Part shown: positions 25,093 to 36,103 of the stretch, piece after piece
Layout of the letters: every line of letters starts with the position of its first letter
Position numbering within the stretch: the first letter of the stretch is position 1
NCBI GenBank assembly: GCA_024509875.1
Contig: JAMPIV010004463.1
Span: forward strand, 496,001-560,000
Reading direction: 5' to 3'
Length of the DNA stretch: 64,000 nucleotides
Origin: Oreohelix idahoensis
Lineage: Eukaryota; Mollusca; Gastropoda; Stylommatophora; Oreohelicidae
The notes under the pieces: generated by a model
Told to the model about the DNA's origin: nothing
The model's database searches: none
Seen by the model: the letters and a program-made list of their open reading frames with translations, nothing else
Program-made: the position numbers and the translations under genes

Positions 25093-25388
25093 TTCAAGCA
25101 CATGTACTGGGTGTTTTGTCTCAACGGCCTTTTTATACCGAGTATACTGCCACAACGCGTACACATTTTCAGGGTCACAGCTGTTTGGAATCGTGTTGCA
25201 CGTGTAACTTTCATTGTTTTCATGTAGTCTGTCCACAAACCTGTGAGGTGAATCATGCACTTTCCATTCCAGCAGCCATTCGCTCTCTACCTCATGACAA
25301 ACACGGGGAAAATCCATTCCCACACTTTTTTTTCCAGCTTCTCGGCATCAGTATATATATAATAGTGGTGCGTTTTTAATGTGCTTCA

Positions 25389-25547
<159 letters not shown>

Positions 25548-25794
25548 TGTTTCAAACAGATGTACACACACTTCAAATACTGATAACTTAATTATCATTT
25601 AGGAGATAACCGTGTCATTTTCACATTTAAAGTCACAAAGGTTCAAAATGTCAGCTGCCTTCAGCAATGCGTTGTTCACAATGATGAACAACCAACCGAC
25701 GTTCTGTGCTATTTCTAAGTGAATAGCGAAACAAGCAATTTTAATGCAACGCCTCATATCTTTCAGTATTTTCCATAAACTGGAAAGAAAGAAA

Positions 25795-26740
25795 AAAATA
25801 CTGAGGGCATATGGAATTCCGAGCTGCATAGTGTCAATCATAAAAATCCTCTATGCTAACTTTACGTGTAGTGTTGGGCAGAGCAACCTAACTTTTGAGG
25901 TGAAGATAGGAGTACGACAGGAATTCCCCTTATCAATCACTCTATTTTTAACAGTCATAGACTGGGTGATGCGCCAGACAACAGAGGGCAGTCCAAGAGG
26001 AATAAGATGGACTACATTTTCTACATTGGAAGATCTGGAATATGCAGATGACATTGCACTACTAACACATTCACATCAACACATCCAGGAAAAAACGGAT
26101 AGACTCAATAAGTATAGCCAGCAGGTGGACTTGACCATCAATTTAAAGAAGTCAGAGGTAATGACGCTTAATGTGAGCAACCCTGAGCCCATATCAGTAA
26201 GGAATCAGCAACTGGTACAGACAGACACCTTCACATACCTAGGATGCATAGTAACACCAGACGGCGGGGCAAGCAAAGACATCAACAACAGAATGAACAA
26301 AGCAAGAACAGCCTTTTTTAGCCTAAACAACATCTGGAAGTCCTCTCAATACAGCACAAGCACAAATTAAGATTATATCAGAGCTGTGTGCTTTCTGTGC
26401 TTCTCTATGGTGCGGAATGCTGGAGAGTTACAGAAAAGGAAATGTCGAAATTGTCCTTTTTTCACACAACATGCCTAAGAAAAATTCACCGAATCTTTTG
26501 GCCGAATACCATCACCAACCAAGATCTGCTTACTCGGAGCAAGCAAGAGGACATGCACACCATCATAGCTGGCAGACGCTGGAGTTGGGTTGGCCATGTC
26601 CTCAGAAGAGACCCCGATGCCATCACAAGAACAGCTATGCTATGGATCCCTGAAGGAGAACGAAAGAGAGGCCGACCAAAAACAACTTGGCGGAGGACTG
26701 TGGAAGCTGAGATGCAAAGAATGAACCAGAGTTGGGGCAC
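25795..26740 (+). pseudogene. LINE reverse transcriptase, 3' two-thirds, one frameshift
   Basis: Begins within the palm (ILRAYGIPSCIVSIIKILY); 5' truncated near 25795. Contains IGVRQEFPLS, where the usual G of RQG is E. The catalytic EYADDIALL is near 26037. TYLGCIV and a frameshift at about 26365 follow, then SVLLYGAECW, GRRWSWVGHVLRRDP and GRPKTTWRRTVEAEM. It matches the same architecture as the other RTE/L2-like LINEs but is a different subfamily. It joins a Helitron piece at about 26740 with no tail repeat. Confidence 0.87.
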
Positions 26741-26862
26741 ATATGTACTCTCCCGAAAATAGAAAAGTGCGCAAATGACGGTGTGCGTGAACAGTTTGAT
26801 TATGGAAAGAAGCCAACAATACAATTGATAAACAGTTTGACGGGTTATTGATAGTGTATACA
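26740..26862 (+). mobile_element. Helitron-like family fragment
   Basis: Contains ctctcccgaaaatag and gcgcaaatgacggtgtgc, then gaacagtttgat and aagccaacaa..caattgataa, colinear with the reverse complement of about 4880-5010. Both termini are missing. Confidence 0.65.
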
Positions 26863-26949
26863 TAATTTTGAAACACTCTGTAATTCTGAAAAAGAACTGC
26901 TAGCTATACCAACCTTGCGTGCATTGTCCAAACCCGAACTGGTCACATC

Positions 26950-27125
26950 AAATGCGAATAAAATGGTAAAGTTGTTTTCATAACCCAATCTACAGCCAGT
27001 AAGAAGAAAGATTGTGAAATGGGGCATCCCTGCCGTACTTCAATTCTTATCCTAAACGATTTTATAAGTTGTCCTTTACAACGAATTCTGCATTTCATGT
27101 CTTCATGTGTTTTCAAAGATAAATG
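26950..27125 (-). pseudogene. LINE reverse transcriptase fragment
   Basis: Minus-strand codons, in about two frames, give TYEDMKCRIRC and IEVRQGCPISQSFFLLAVDW, matching the block of the LINE at 31582-31700. About 170 bp only. Confidence 0.7.
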
Positions 27126-27342
27126 ACCGACACGGGTGGGAGTGAGAAACTCGATAATACCGCATCAGTTTTTAAAGTGATTATCTGTCTAATTAAAAAT
27201 GTCTGCCGCTAACAGTGGCAGAATGGGCTGAACAATAAGCTTTCCCTTGACAGCTTCTGCACCAGTTACTTGAAGCTGAAATTCTGTTGACATGCCCCGT
27301 AATGAGCGCAAAGAAAAATGATTAGATAGACCCTTCAGATCA

Positions 27343-27815
27343 GGGTTTCTTAACCTGTGGTCTCAGACAATCAAAGGGGGTCGATAGTCTTCATCGGACA
27401 ATCAAAGAGGTCCACATGCATCGGACAATCAAAGAGGTCCACATGCATCGGACAATCAAAAGGGTCCACATGCATCGGACAATCAAAGGGGTCCACATGC
27501 ATCGGACAATCAAAGGGGTCCACTTGCATCGGACAATCAAAGGGGTCCACTTGCATCGGACAATCAAAGGGGTCCACATGAATAGGACAATCAAAGGGGT
27601 CCACATGAATCGGACAATCAAAGGGGTCCACATGAATCGGACAATCAAAGGGTCCACATGCATCGGACAATCAAAGGGGTCCACATGCATCGGACAATCA
27701 AAGGGGTCCACATGCATCGGACAATCAAAGGGGTCCACATGAATCGTACAATCAAAGGGGTCCACATGCATGGACAATCAAAGGAGTCCACATGCATCGG
27801 ACAATCAAAGGGGTC
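27343..27815. repeat. 27-bp minisatellite, about 17 copies, with a hAT-like end at its left edge
   Basis: Unit GGACAATCAAAGGGGTCCAC plus ATGCATC. Because 27 is a multiple of three, long frames appear on both strands; they are not genes. The sequence just left (cagggtttcttaacctgtgg at 27343) resembles a hAT transposon terminus, and the first degenerate unit lies within it. Confidence 0.93.
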
Positions 27816-28138
27816 AATGACGCAACAAAGATGAAGAAACCATACTTTAGATACATTTATTTAAACCTTCTAATCGTAGTTAAACCAAGCCAGATAGTAT
27901 ATCAGATTTATATATTGTTTCAAGACCCTTTTCAAGTCTTTTATATTTGGACATGCGCCCTAATATAACCGACTAGGCTGAACGGGACGCGCCTCGTCAA
28001 AACGAGACAGAATTTTTTTTTTTTTTTTTTTAAAGCCAGATATTTTTACAACAGAAACTAGATGCAGATCTATTCCAGATAATGTAAACTATTTACTAAG
28101 AATGAAAAGTCAATTACAGTACCACATACTTTTAGCTT
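27816..28138. other. Spacer with poly-T run
   Basis: A poly-T run of about 19 bases ends near 28031. Nothing else is recognised. Confidence 0.5.
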
Positions 28139-29206
28139 GAGTAACAGTAACAATAACAGTAACAGTAACAATAACAGTAACAATAACAGTAACAGTAACA
28201 ATAACAGTAACAATAACAGTAACAGTAACAATAACAGTAACAATAACAGTAACAATAACAGTAACAGTAACAGTAACAATAACAGTAACAGTAACAGTAA
28301 CAATAACAGTAACAGTAACAGTAACAATAACAGTAACAATAACAGTAACAATAACAGTAACAATAACAGTAACAATAACAGTAACAATAACAATAACAGT
28401 AACAATAACAGTAACAATAACAGTAACAGTAACAATAACAGTAACAGTAACAATAACAGTAACAGTAACAATAACAGTAACAGTAACAATAACAGTAACA
28501 GTAACAATAACAGTAACAATAACAGTAACAATAACAGTAACAATAACAGTAACAATAACAATAACAGTAACAATAACAGTAACAATAACAATTAACAGTA
28601 ACAATAACAGTAACAGTAACAATAACAGTAACAATAACAGTAACAGTAACAATAACAGTAACAGTAACAATAACAGTAACAATAACAGTAACAGTAACAG
28701 TAACAATAACAGTAACAATAACAGTAACAATAACAGTAACAGTAACAGTAACAATAACAGTAACAGTAACAGTAACAATAACAGTAACAATAACAGTAAC
28801 AATAACAGTAACAGTAACAATAACAGTAACAATAACAGTAACAGTAACAGTAACAATAACAGTAACAATAACAGTAACAGTAACAGTAACAATAACAGTA
28901 ACAGTAACAATAACAGTAACAGTAACAATAACAGTAACAGTAACAATAACAGTAACAATAACAGTAACAGTAACAATAACAGTAACAATAACAGTAACAA
29001 TAACAGTAACAATAACAATAACAGTAACAATAACAATAACAGTAACAGTAACAATAACAGTAACAGTAACAGTAACAATAACAGTAACAATAACAATAAC
29101 AGTAACAGTAACAATAACAGTAACAGTAACAATAACAGTAACAATAACAGTAACAGTAACAATAACAGTAACAATAACAGTAACAGTAACAATAACAGTA
29201 ACAGTA
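28139..29206. repeat. TAACAR hexamer array, about 178 units
   Basis: Every unit is TAACAG or TAACAA. The two alternate irregularly, mostly as one A-type between one and three G-type units. A single extra base near 28592 shifts the phase. The poly-leucine, Tyr-Cys and Ser-Asn frames across it are artefacts. Confidence 0.97.
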
Positions 29207-29325
29207 ATTACTAGTTTCCTGGTGGAATGTCAGCACAAACTTTGTCAAGTTTTGCGGCGGAAAAAATTCAATATCCCACCCTGTTCGCCACCCACAACAA
29301 TGCAGAGTTGACGTGTCAGCACTGG

Positions 29326-29398
29326 GGGTTGGAGTGGCTAAGAGGTATGGCGTCTGCCTCGAATTCTAGAGGTACCGGGGTTCGATTCCCAGTTGAGG
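29326..29398 (+). mobile_element. tRNA-like head (SINE or tRNA pseudogene)
   Basis: An A-box-like gagtggctaagagg and a perfect B box (ggttcgattcc) are spaced as in a tRNA, with a long middle as in class II (Ser/Leu-like). No flanking acceptor pairing could be confirmed, and the SINE bodies seen elsewhere do not follow. It may be an isolated SINE head. Confidence 0.5.
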
Positions 29399-29464
29399 GA
29401 ATATAATTTATGGAATATTTTGTTTCACAACCAGTGGTCCTAATGATGTCATACTCTCCCCTGG

Positions 29465-29992
29465 ATGAACACGGTAGACTTTAACGAGATGAACACGGTA
29501 GACTTTAACGAGATGAACACGGTACACTTTAACGAGATGAACACGGTACACTTTAACGAGATGAACACGGTAGACTCTAACGAGATGAACACGGTAGACT
29601 TTAACGAGATGAACACGGTACACTTTAACGAGATGAACACGGTACACTTTAACGAGATGAACACGGTACACTTTAACGAGATGAACACGGTAGACTCTAA
29701 CGAGATGAACACGACAGACTCTAACGAGATGAACACGACAGACTCTAACAAGACGAACACAGTAGACTCTAACGAGATGAACACGGTAGACTCTAACGAG
29801 ATGAACACGGTAGACTCTAACAAGACGAACAAGGTAGACTCTAACGAGATGAACACGGTAGACTCTAACGAGATGAACATGGTAGACTCTAACGAGACGA
29901 ACAAGGTAGACTCTAATGAGATGAACACGGTAGACTCTGACGAGATAAACACGGTAAACGCTAACGAGATGAACTTCGTAGACTCTAAAAAA
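29465..29992. repeat. 24-bp minisatellite, about 22 copies
   Basis: Unit ATGAACACGGTAGACTTTAA plus CGAG with GTAGACT/GTACACT and TTTAAC/TCTAAC variants. Eight codons per unit keep frames open on both strands. No start context, signal or conserved flanking protein supports a gene. Confidence 0.95.
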
Positions 29993-30519
29993 GATGGAGG
30001 TAAAACGGAGGCAAATGAAGCTCATCTAAAGCTATTCCGCTCTCCACCAATTTCATTAAAAAAAAATAATAATAATAACCGACGGATCCTCTGTCTAGGT
30101 TGAACGCAGCGCGGACTCGTAAAAAACCAAAGTAAAACTTCCATCAAACAACAGTGTCATCATTTGATATTCTTTTTGACACCTGAATGATTATAACACC
30201 ATAATCATTTAAATCAAAGAAGTGATTATTAAAAGATTATTCACGCGTTCTCTAACAGCCCAGCAGCATTTTTTCGTGGCAGAATAAAAATTATAATTTT
30301 GTTCTGTAATACCTGTTTATGAAGAAAACATCGCCATAGCGAATTTATGTACCCGGGAGCTATCGCATATATGCACAAGTGAGTGGATCCGTAAAAACGA
30401 TATTTAAAAATAACTGAATGTTGCTTAAGCGTCGAAGTGTAACTCCCTTATTTGAGAATTACCTTATCGGTCACGTCATGTATAAAGAAGCCAAGAAAGG
30501 TAGATCTGATAAAATCTAA
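29993..30519. other. Unassigned spacer
   Basis: A short A-rich/AAT run near 30056-30078. Nothing else is recognised. Confidence 0.45.
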
Positions 30520-30954
30520 TAAATGCAGGGATGAGTAAATCAGAGATTAAGAGCTTAATTAAAGAAAGATATAATAACAGATTAATAGAAAGCAGAGTGG
30601 GATAAAAATCTGAAAGGAAGACATGCATATAAGATGTTCAAGGCTCCAACAAGAAAATGTCAGATATCTAGGGAACTGAAAATTCCCAGTAATAAGAAAC
30701 TTCTCAGATTACAGATGGGAAAAGGCTATTTCAGAATAGAAGAACCTTACGGTGCAGGATGTCTTCACGACAATAATATAGAACATTTCTTGTTAAAATG
30801 CAAGAGGTATGAACAAATGAGAATACCAATATTAGATTATTTGCAGGCATCAAATTTACCTATAAATATAGAAGAGGTGTTGAGAATAGACAGACCTAGG
30901 GAACTACATAATATAGTCAAACAATATTTAACGCGAACAAAAGTTAATATATAG
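30520..30954 (+). pseudogene. C-terminal fragment of a LINE ORF2 (different lineage)
   Basis: An upstream frame gives IKSLIKERYNNRLIES, and a shifted frame gives WDKNLKGRHAYKMF and continues to the stop at 30954 through LLRLQMGKGYF and CLHDNNIEHFLLKCKRYE. The WxKxxKGRxxY block, then 'LR(x)GxxxF' and a C..HxLLxC motif are typical of the C-terminal tail of I/Jockey-type LINE proteins. Function: nucleic acid binding at the end of ORF2. Truncated on the 5' side. Confidence 0.62.
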
Positions 30955-31044
30955 TGGCTGGGAATGTGAAGGTCTGATGCTGTTCTTACAATGCATATGA
31001 CTTTTAACAGGTGAAATTCAATTAAATATCTGATAAAGTCAGTT

Positions 31045-33960
31045 CATTCATTCATTCATTATCCCTCTATTGTACGTAAGCACCCATTTATGAAAGTCTG
31101 TAGCTTTTTGGTTGTTGTCTTTGTTGTTCTCCATGTCTCCGAGCCATACAATAGGACTGACTTCACATATGAGCCGAAGATTCCTATTTTCGTGTTGGAT
31201 CCGATTTCCCTTGATCTCCATATATTTCCCAATGCAATGAAAGCTCCTCTTGCCCCTTGTATTCCCATTTTGACATCGCTGTCCGTCCCTCCAACTTTGT
31301 CTATTTACTGCCAAGATATGTGTACGACTCCACATCCTGCACCGGTGTTCCCTCAAGTTCAACCCTGTTATCATTACCTGCATTTATTCTCATTATTTTT
31401 GTCTTTACCCTGTGTATTTTCAGACCCAATTGCTGTGACCTCTCATCGAGTGTTTTCAATTTGTCCTGCATCTGATTACGGTTATGGGACAGAAGAGCCA
31501 AGTCATCAGCAAAATCCAGATCATCCAACTGCTTAGTCAGAGTCCACTGGATTCCATTTCTGTTGTGTGTTGTCGATGATCTCATAACCAGTCTATTGCT
31601 AGTAAGAAAAGAAATGGAGACAAGAGGCATCTCTGTCGCACTCCTGTTCTTATCCCAAACGGTTCTGTAAGCTGTCCTTCATGAAGAACTCTGCATGTCA
31701 TGTCTTCATATGTTTTCTTTATTAAATTAATGATCTTCAGGGGAACTCCATAATGCCTCATCAATTTCCAAAGTGATTCTCGGTCCACACTGTCAAATGC
31801 CCTTTCCCAGTCCACAAATCCGATGTACAGTGGTGAACTCCATTCCAGACCCCGTTCAACCACTATTCTCAAAGTGGCCATCTGGCCTGCACATGATCTG
31901 TCCCGTCGAAAACCCGCCTGTTCATCTCTCAGCCTCCCGTCCATGGACTCTTTCAATCTCTCAAGGACAATCCTGTTTAATACCCTTCCTGGCACTGATA
32001 GCAACACTATTCCTCCACAATTTGTGCACTCTTGCAAATTTCCCTTCCCAGGCAACCCAACCAGACATCACCCCTTCCACTCTGCCGGCATCTCCTCCCC
32101 CTCCCAGACCCCACCAAGTAATTTATATAACATCTCTGTAGCCGTGTCGACATCTGCCCCGATGGCCTCCGCTGGAATGTCATCAGGTCCAGACGCCCTT
32201 CCATCTCCCAGAAGCTTTATGGCTTTCTTCACCTCCTCCCCCGCCGGTCCCTCACCGTCAATCCGTAGCTCTTCCTCTGCTGACCGGACGTCCGGGGGGG
32301 CCTTGTGGAGCTGGTCTATTGAGAAGGTCCTCAAAATACTCTGTCCACCTCTTCATTTGCTCCCGTACATTGCCGAGCAGCCTTCCATTCCTGTCCCTTA
32401 TGAGGCAACCTGTTTGCTTGTTTTTCCCTGTTAGCTTCTTTGTGCTGCTATACAGTTCTCTCATATTTCCCATGGCTGCAGCATCCTCCGCCTCCCTTGC
32501 CAACTGCTCAATATACTTCCTCTTGTCTCTGTTGATACTTCTTTTTACTTCCCTGTCCGCCTCTGTGCACACCTCCCGAGCCTTGGCCTCGGAACCTCTG
32601 GCCTTGCCTGTGTCCAAATCTGCCCTCTTGTCTTCTCTGTCTTTTATCCTATCGATGGCTCTGTTGCCATCCATGCCCTCTGTTGTCGCTCCCCTTTCCC
32701 CAGCACCTCCCCACATGTCTCACTCCATACAGTTTTGACCTGCTGCCAATAGTCTTCTGCATTCTCTACCTCTTCCAGCTGTTGGAGCACTTGTAATTTG
32801 TTGGATACTGTGACCGCAAATTTGTCTCTTGTCTCTTGATTTCCCGGATGTCCCACATTAAATTGTTGTCTATAACTTTGCATTGTTGCACATCTCTTGA
32901 GTCTCATTTTTACCTTGGCCATCAGAAGATGGTGATCCGATGCCACATCCGCTCCCCCATATACCCCCACATCCCGCAATGATGATCCAAACTTCCTGTC
33001 CATGCACGTATGATCAATCTGATTCCCCGCTCCATGGTCCGGTGACATCCATGCCGCCCCGTGTATTCTCTTATGTGGAAACATGCTTCCTCCTATAGCC
33101 AGTTGATTTGAAGCGCAGAAGCCTGAGAACAGTTCCCCATTTTCATTCATTATTCCTAGCCCATGTTTTCCCATGACTTCTTCAAATCCGGTGTTGACTG
33201 TACCTATCTTTGCATTCATGTCACCCATCAAAATTGTGATGTCTCTTCTCTTTACTTTATCCATAATTTCCTGTAGTCTAGTATAAAATGCTTCTTTCAC
33301 AGACTCTTCTTTGTCATTAGTTGGTGCATAACATTGGATGACATTTACATGTATTTTCTTTTTAGCTGTTTTAAAAGTAGCTGTTATTATTCTGGGTCCA
33401 ACAGCTTCCCATTCAATGAGTGCTTTCTGTGCTTCTTTAGATAACATAAGAGCTACCCTTTCACTGTGGTGTGAACTTTCGTCTTCATGTCCCTAGGACA
33501 GCACCAATTCTCCTGTGATGAGTTTCTTCCTGTCTACCCCCTTCCATTTTGTTTCACACATTCCCAGAACCTCGATTTTATATTCCCTCATTTCTGCTGC
33601 TACTTGTGCCACTTTCCGTTGTTCGTTTAATGTCCGAACATTCCAGGTGCCAAATCTGGAAGTTCTCCTAGAAGAAAGAAGGTTAGTCAGCAACACAGAC
33701 TCCTTTCGGCTTTCTCTGTGTTGCATCATATGCCTCCCTACGAGAGGACCTTCCCCTGTCTTGGATGGCTGTGTTCTATTTTCCTTAATTGGCTTTTCCA
33801 TATTTGTTGAAGTTTTTTTGTGGTTTAAATTTTTTACAGGATGGGGTAACCAGCCCCATGCCCAACCATCCTTAGTCGCTTTCTACGACATGCATGGCAG
33901 GGAACAGTGTTACTATTCTTTGCTCCCCTTTCGGGCCCCGGTAACACACGGGTGGATAAA
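31045..33960 (-). pseudogene. Most complete LINE: leader, AP endonuclease and reverse transcriptase, several frameshifts
   Basis: Read on the minus strand. A leader of about 160 bp (33960-33802) precedes the first ATG at 33801. The endonuclease follows with TWNVRTLNEQRKVAQ, ETKWKG, the catalytic MGDMNAKIG, NQIDHTCMD and SDHHLLMAK (about 33660-32920). A linker (32716-32258) contains REQMKRWTEYF. Reverse transcriptase blocks are SGPDDIPAEAI, GGIVLLSVPG, EQAGFRRDRSC, VDWERAFDSVDR, GVRQRCLLSP (Q-G altered to Q-R), DFADDLALL, TYLGSK and LLYGSETW. At least five frame changes separate these. The C-terminal GHTLRK..GRPK part is absent: after YNRGI/TIEG the sequence passes straight into a (TGAA)n tail at about 31045-31066. 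The two enzymes would nick the target and copy the RNA onto it. Confidence 0.9.
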
Positions 33961-34442
33961 GTCAGTTATATAACTGGAAACACCGGGCCTTCACACCCCT
34001 CCCCCTTAATATTATTCTTGTTTGGAGTTTCTGTTTGATTTTGTTCGATTTTATCTGGTGGGGGAGGGGGGGGGGGGGGGTGGGGGGGGCGGGGGGGGGG
34101 GGGGGGGGGGGGCGGTCGGGGGGATGTTAAAACATACACGCATAATTGGTAATTGTGATTTGCCCTATTTACAATGATTTGCCCTATTTACAATGATTTG
34201 CCCTATTTACTGGTGTGTTGCCACTTTCCCATGTCGGCAGTTGTTCATATTATTTGTACTTGAAAACAATATCTATCCTAATTAATTATCATCAGAGGTT
34301 GAACGGGATATTTTCCATCATTAAATAAAAAAAAAATGTACCATCTTTTCCCGCCAAAAATGCAATCTTTTCATGGCGCATTCCGACCGGGGAACTAAAC
34401 TGCGCGCCTGTCAAAACAACGCACCTTTTTTTCCCCAATATA
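33961..34442. repeat. Spacer with poly-G tract and 3 x 19-bp repeat
   Basis: An impure poly-G tract spans about 34062-34122, a strong G-quadruplex candidate. Three direct copies of TGATTTGCCCTATTTACAA occupy about 34153-34213. No gene. Confidence 0.9.
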
Positions 34443-34553
34443 CGAGGGGCGTTCAGAAAGTAATGCACCACATCGTTTTTCTCAGGAGCTGTTTATTAAA
34501 AAAACATGAAATTTATATACAATATACATGGATATGTCATGTAAACATCGGTA

Positions 34554-35943
34554 TTATTCAACATAATCCCCATCAACTTGTACGGCTTTATGCCAGCGCG
34601 AAACAAGTGCATGTATTCCTAGCCCGTACCAGATTTTGTCTTGATCATGTAGCCATTTCTTCGCTGCATGAATCACTCCTTCATCATCTTCAAACCTTGT
34701 CCCACGGAGTGCATCTTTAAGTGGACCAAATAGATGAAAATCAGAGGGTGCCAAATCGGGAATATAGGGTGGATGGGGTAGTACAGTCCAACCCAATTTG
34801 GTGATTCCTTCCCGTGTTGCCAGACTTGTGTGAGGGCGTGCATTGTCGTGAAGGAGAAGCAGGTCTGCTGGATTCTTGTGCGGCCGAACTCTGCGAAAAC
34901 GTTGATTGGGTTTTTTCAATGTCTTAATGTAAGCTTGCGAATTGATTGTCTCTCCTCTTGGCATAACGTCCACAAGAATCACACCTTCAATGTCCCAAAA
35001 GACAGTGATCATGACCTTTCTTCTTCTTCTTCTTCTTCTTCGTTCGCCCTGAAAAGGACGGTGGTTGCGTTGTGTCTGTTTACAGCGTAGCTGTGATATC
35101 TGCACCTTTCGGTCGACACATCCGACTTCTGCACGGCATTTTTTAGGACCGGGTTTGCCTTCCCATTTCGATCCACACTCGCTCAGCCAGCCTGCACAGC
35201 TGCAGACTGTTTCCAGGTCCACCACGTGGAGGTGGAGTGCGGTCTTGACCAGCTCTGGTTCGCTGGTCCTGACGCAGGCAGTCAAGCTATGAGTCGCTGA
35301 CTGCGGTCTCTATTGCTGCGTCTTGAGGTCCCATGACCTTTCCAGCTGAAGGAATTGTCTTGAATTTCTTTCTTCTTGGTGATTGCGAATGATGCCACTC
35401 CATTGACTGTCTTTTTGTCTCAGGTTCAAAATGATGTGCCCAGGTTTCGTCACCTGTAACGATCTTAGCCAAAAAGTTCTCTCCATCAGCATTGAAACGC
35501 TCCAACAATTCAGAAGAAATTGTTTTCCTTTGCAATCGGTGGTCATTTGTGAGACTTCGAGGAACCCATCTTGCGCAAACCTTAGAAAATCCGAGAGTTT
35601 TTATAACTGCATTTGCACTACCAATGCTGACTGACAGCTGTAAGGCCAATTGTTGAGTAGTGATTTGCCTATCAGTAAGAATAATGCCCTCAGCGCATTT
35701 CAACATTTCTGCGTTGGTGGCTGTGGCAGGACGTCCACAGCGCGAACGATCAAGCAGCTCCGTATCTCCACTTCCTGGTTCTTTGATTCTCTGAACCCAG
35801 TGACTGACTGTACTCCTGTCGATTGCAAAACTTCCATACACATCACATAGACGCTTGTGAATATTCACAACAGTTTCCTTCTCTGCAACGAGAAATTCTA
35901 TCACAATTCGCTGTTTATAACGCAAGTTGCTAACACGCTCCAT
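34554..35943 (-). pseudogene. Mariner-2 transposase (DD34D), split only by a SINE insertion
   Basis: The ATG at 35943 opens an HTH region (VVNIHKRLCDVYG, STVSHWVQR, GRPATATN), then GDETWAHHF with the first D and SMEWHH. At residue 204 the frame enters the SINE target copy (35332-35342). The second half resumes after the other target copy at 35009 with ITVFWDIEG, LLLHDNARPHT (second D) and IPDLAPSDFHLFG (third D, 34 residues on) and stops at 34554. The two halves are 612 and 456 nt, both multiples of three, together 355 codons plus stop, a normal mariner length. I see no other stop or frameshift. Confidence 0.92.
35021..35331 (-). mobile_element. SINE-like element family C, with 11-bp target duplication
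   Basis: Flanked by perfect copies of CATGACCTTTC (35010-35020 and 35332-35342). On the minus strand it runs from GGGACCTCAAGACGCAGC to a (GAA)n tail. Diagnostic blocks are GGCAAACCCGGTCCTAAAAA and GTCCTTTTCAGGGCGAACG. I found no convincing A/B box, so the promoter type is unknown. Two more partial copies form the inverted dimer at 38570-38985. Confidence 0.88.
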
Positions 35944-36103
35944 TTCAACGGTTTAGGGCAGCCGTATTATTTGGCCGGTTGCGGTGCAATTTGGTGCACA
36001 CAATTGACATATACCATATTTGAAGTGTGCAAAATTTCATGCTTCTATCTTCATTACTAGCTGAGAAAAACGATGTGGTGCATTACTTTCTGAACGCCCC
36101 TCG

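Larger units (their letters stand above)
34443..36103 (-). mobile_element. Mariner transposon 2 with perfect 43-bp inverted repeats, carrying a SINE
   Basis: Inverted repeats at 34443-34485 and 36061-36103 begin CGAGGGGCGTTCAGAAAGTA and match without a mismatch. TA flanks both ends (34441-34442, 36104-36105). The transposase gene is interrupted by a SINE at 35021-35331. Without the SINE and one target copy the element is about 1,340 bp. Perfect termini and an otherwise open gene mark it as young. Confidence 0.95.

Noticed and set aside
27357..27777. Collagen-like or surface-protein-like repeats in both strands
   Set aside because: 27-bp minisatellite artefact.
28070..29248. Long poly-leucine, Tyr-Cys and Ser-Asn open frames
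   Set aside because: Pure products of the TAACAR hexamer repeat, open on both strands; no start context or flanking domain.
29326..29398. Functional tRNA-Ser or tRNA-Leu
   Set aside because: Boxes are well placed but I could not pair the acceptor stem ends; kept only as a tRNA-like head.
29408..30103. Repetitive protein frames over the 24-bp array
   Set aside because: Unit is a multiple of three, so both strands stay open; no signal peptide, no conserved ends.
35287..35943. Two separate mariner genes at 34554-35285 and 35287-35943
   Set aside because: They are halves of one transposase separated by a SINE with an 11-bp duplication; the N-terminal part of the second frame is translated SINE.
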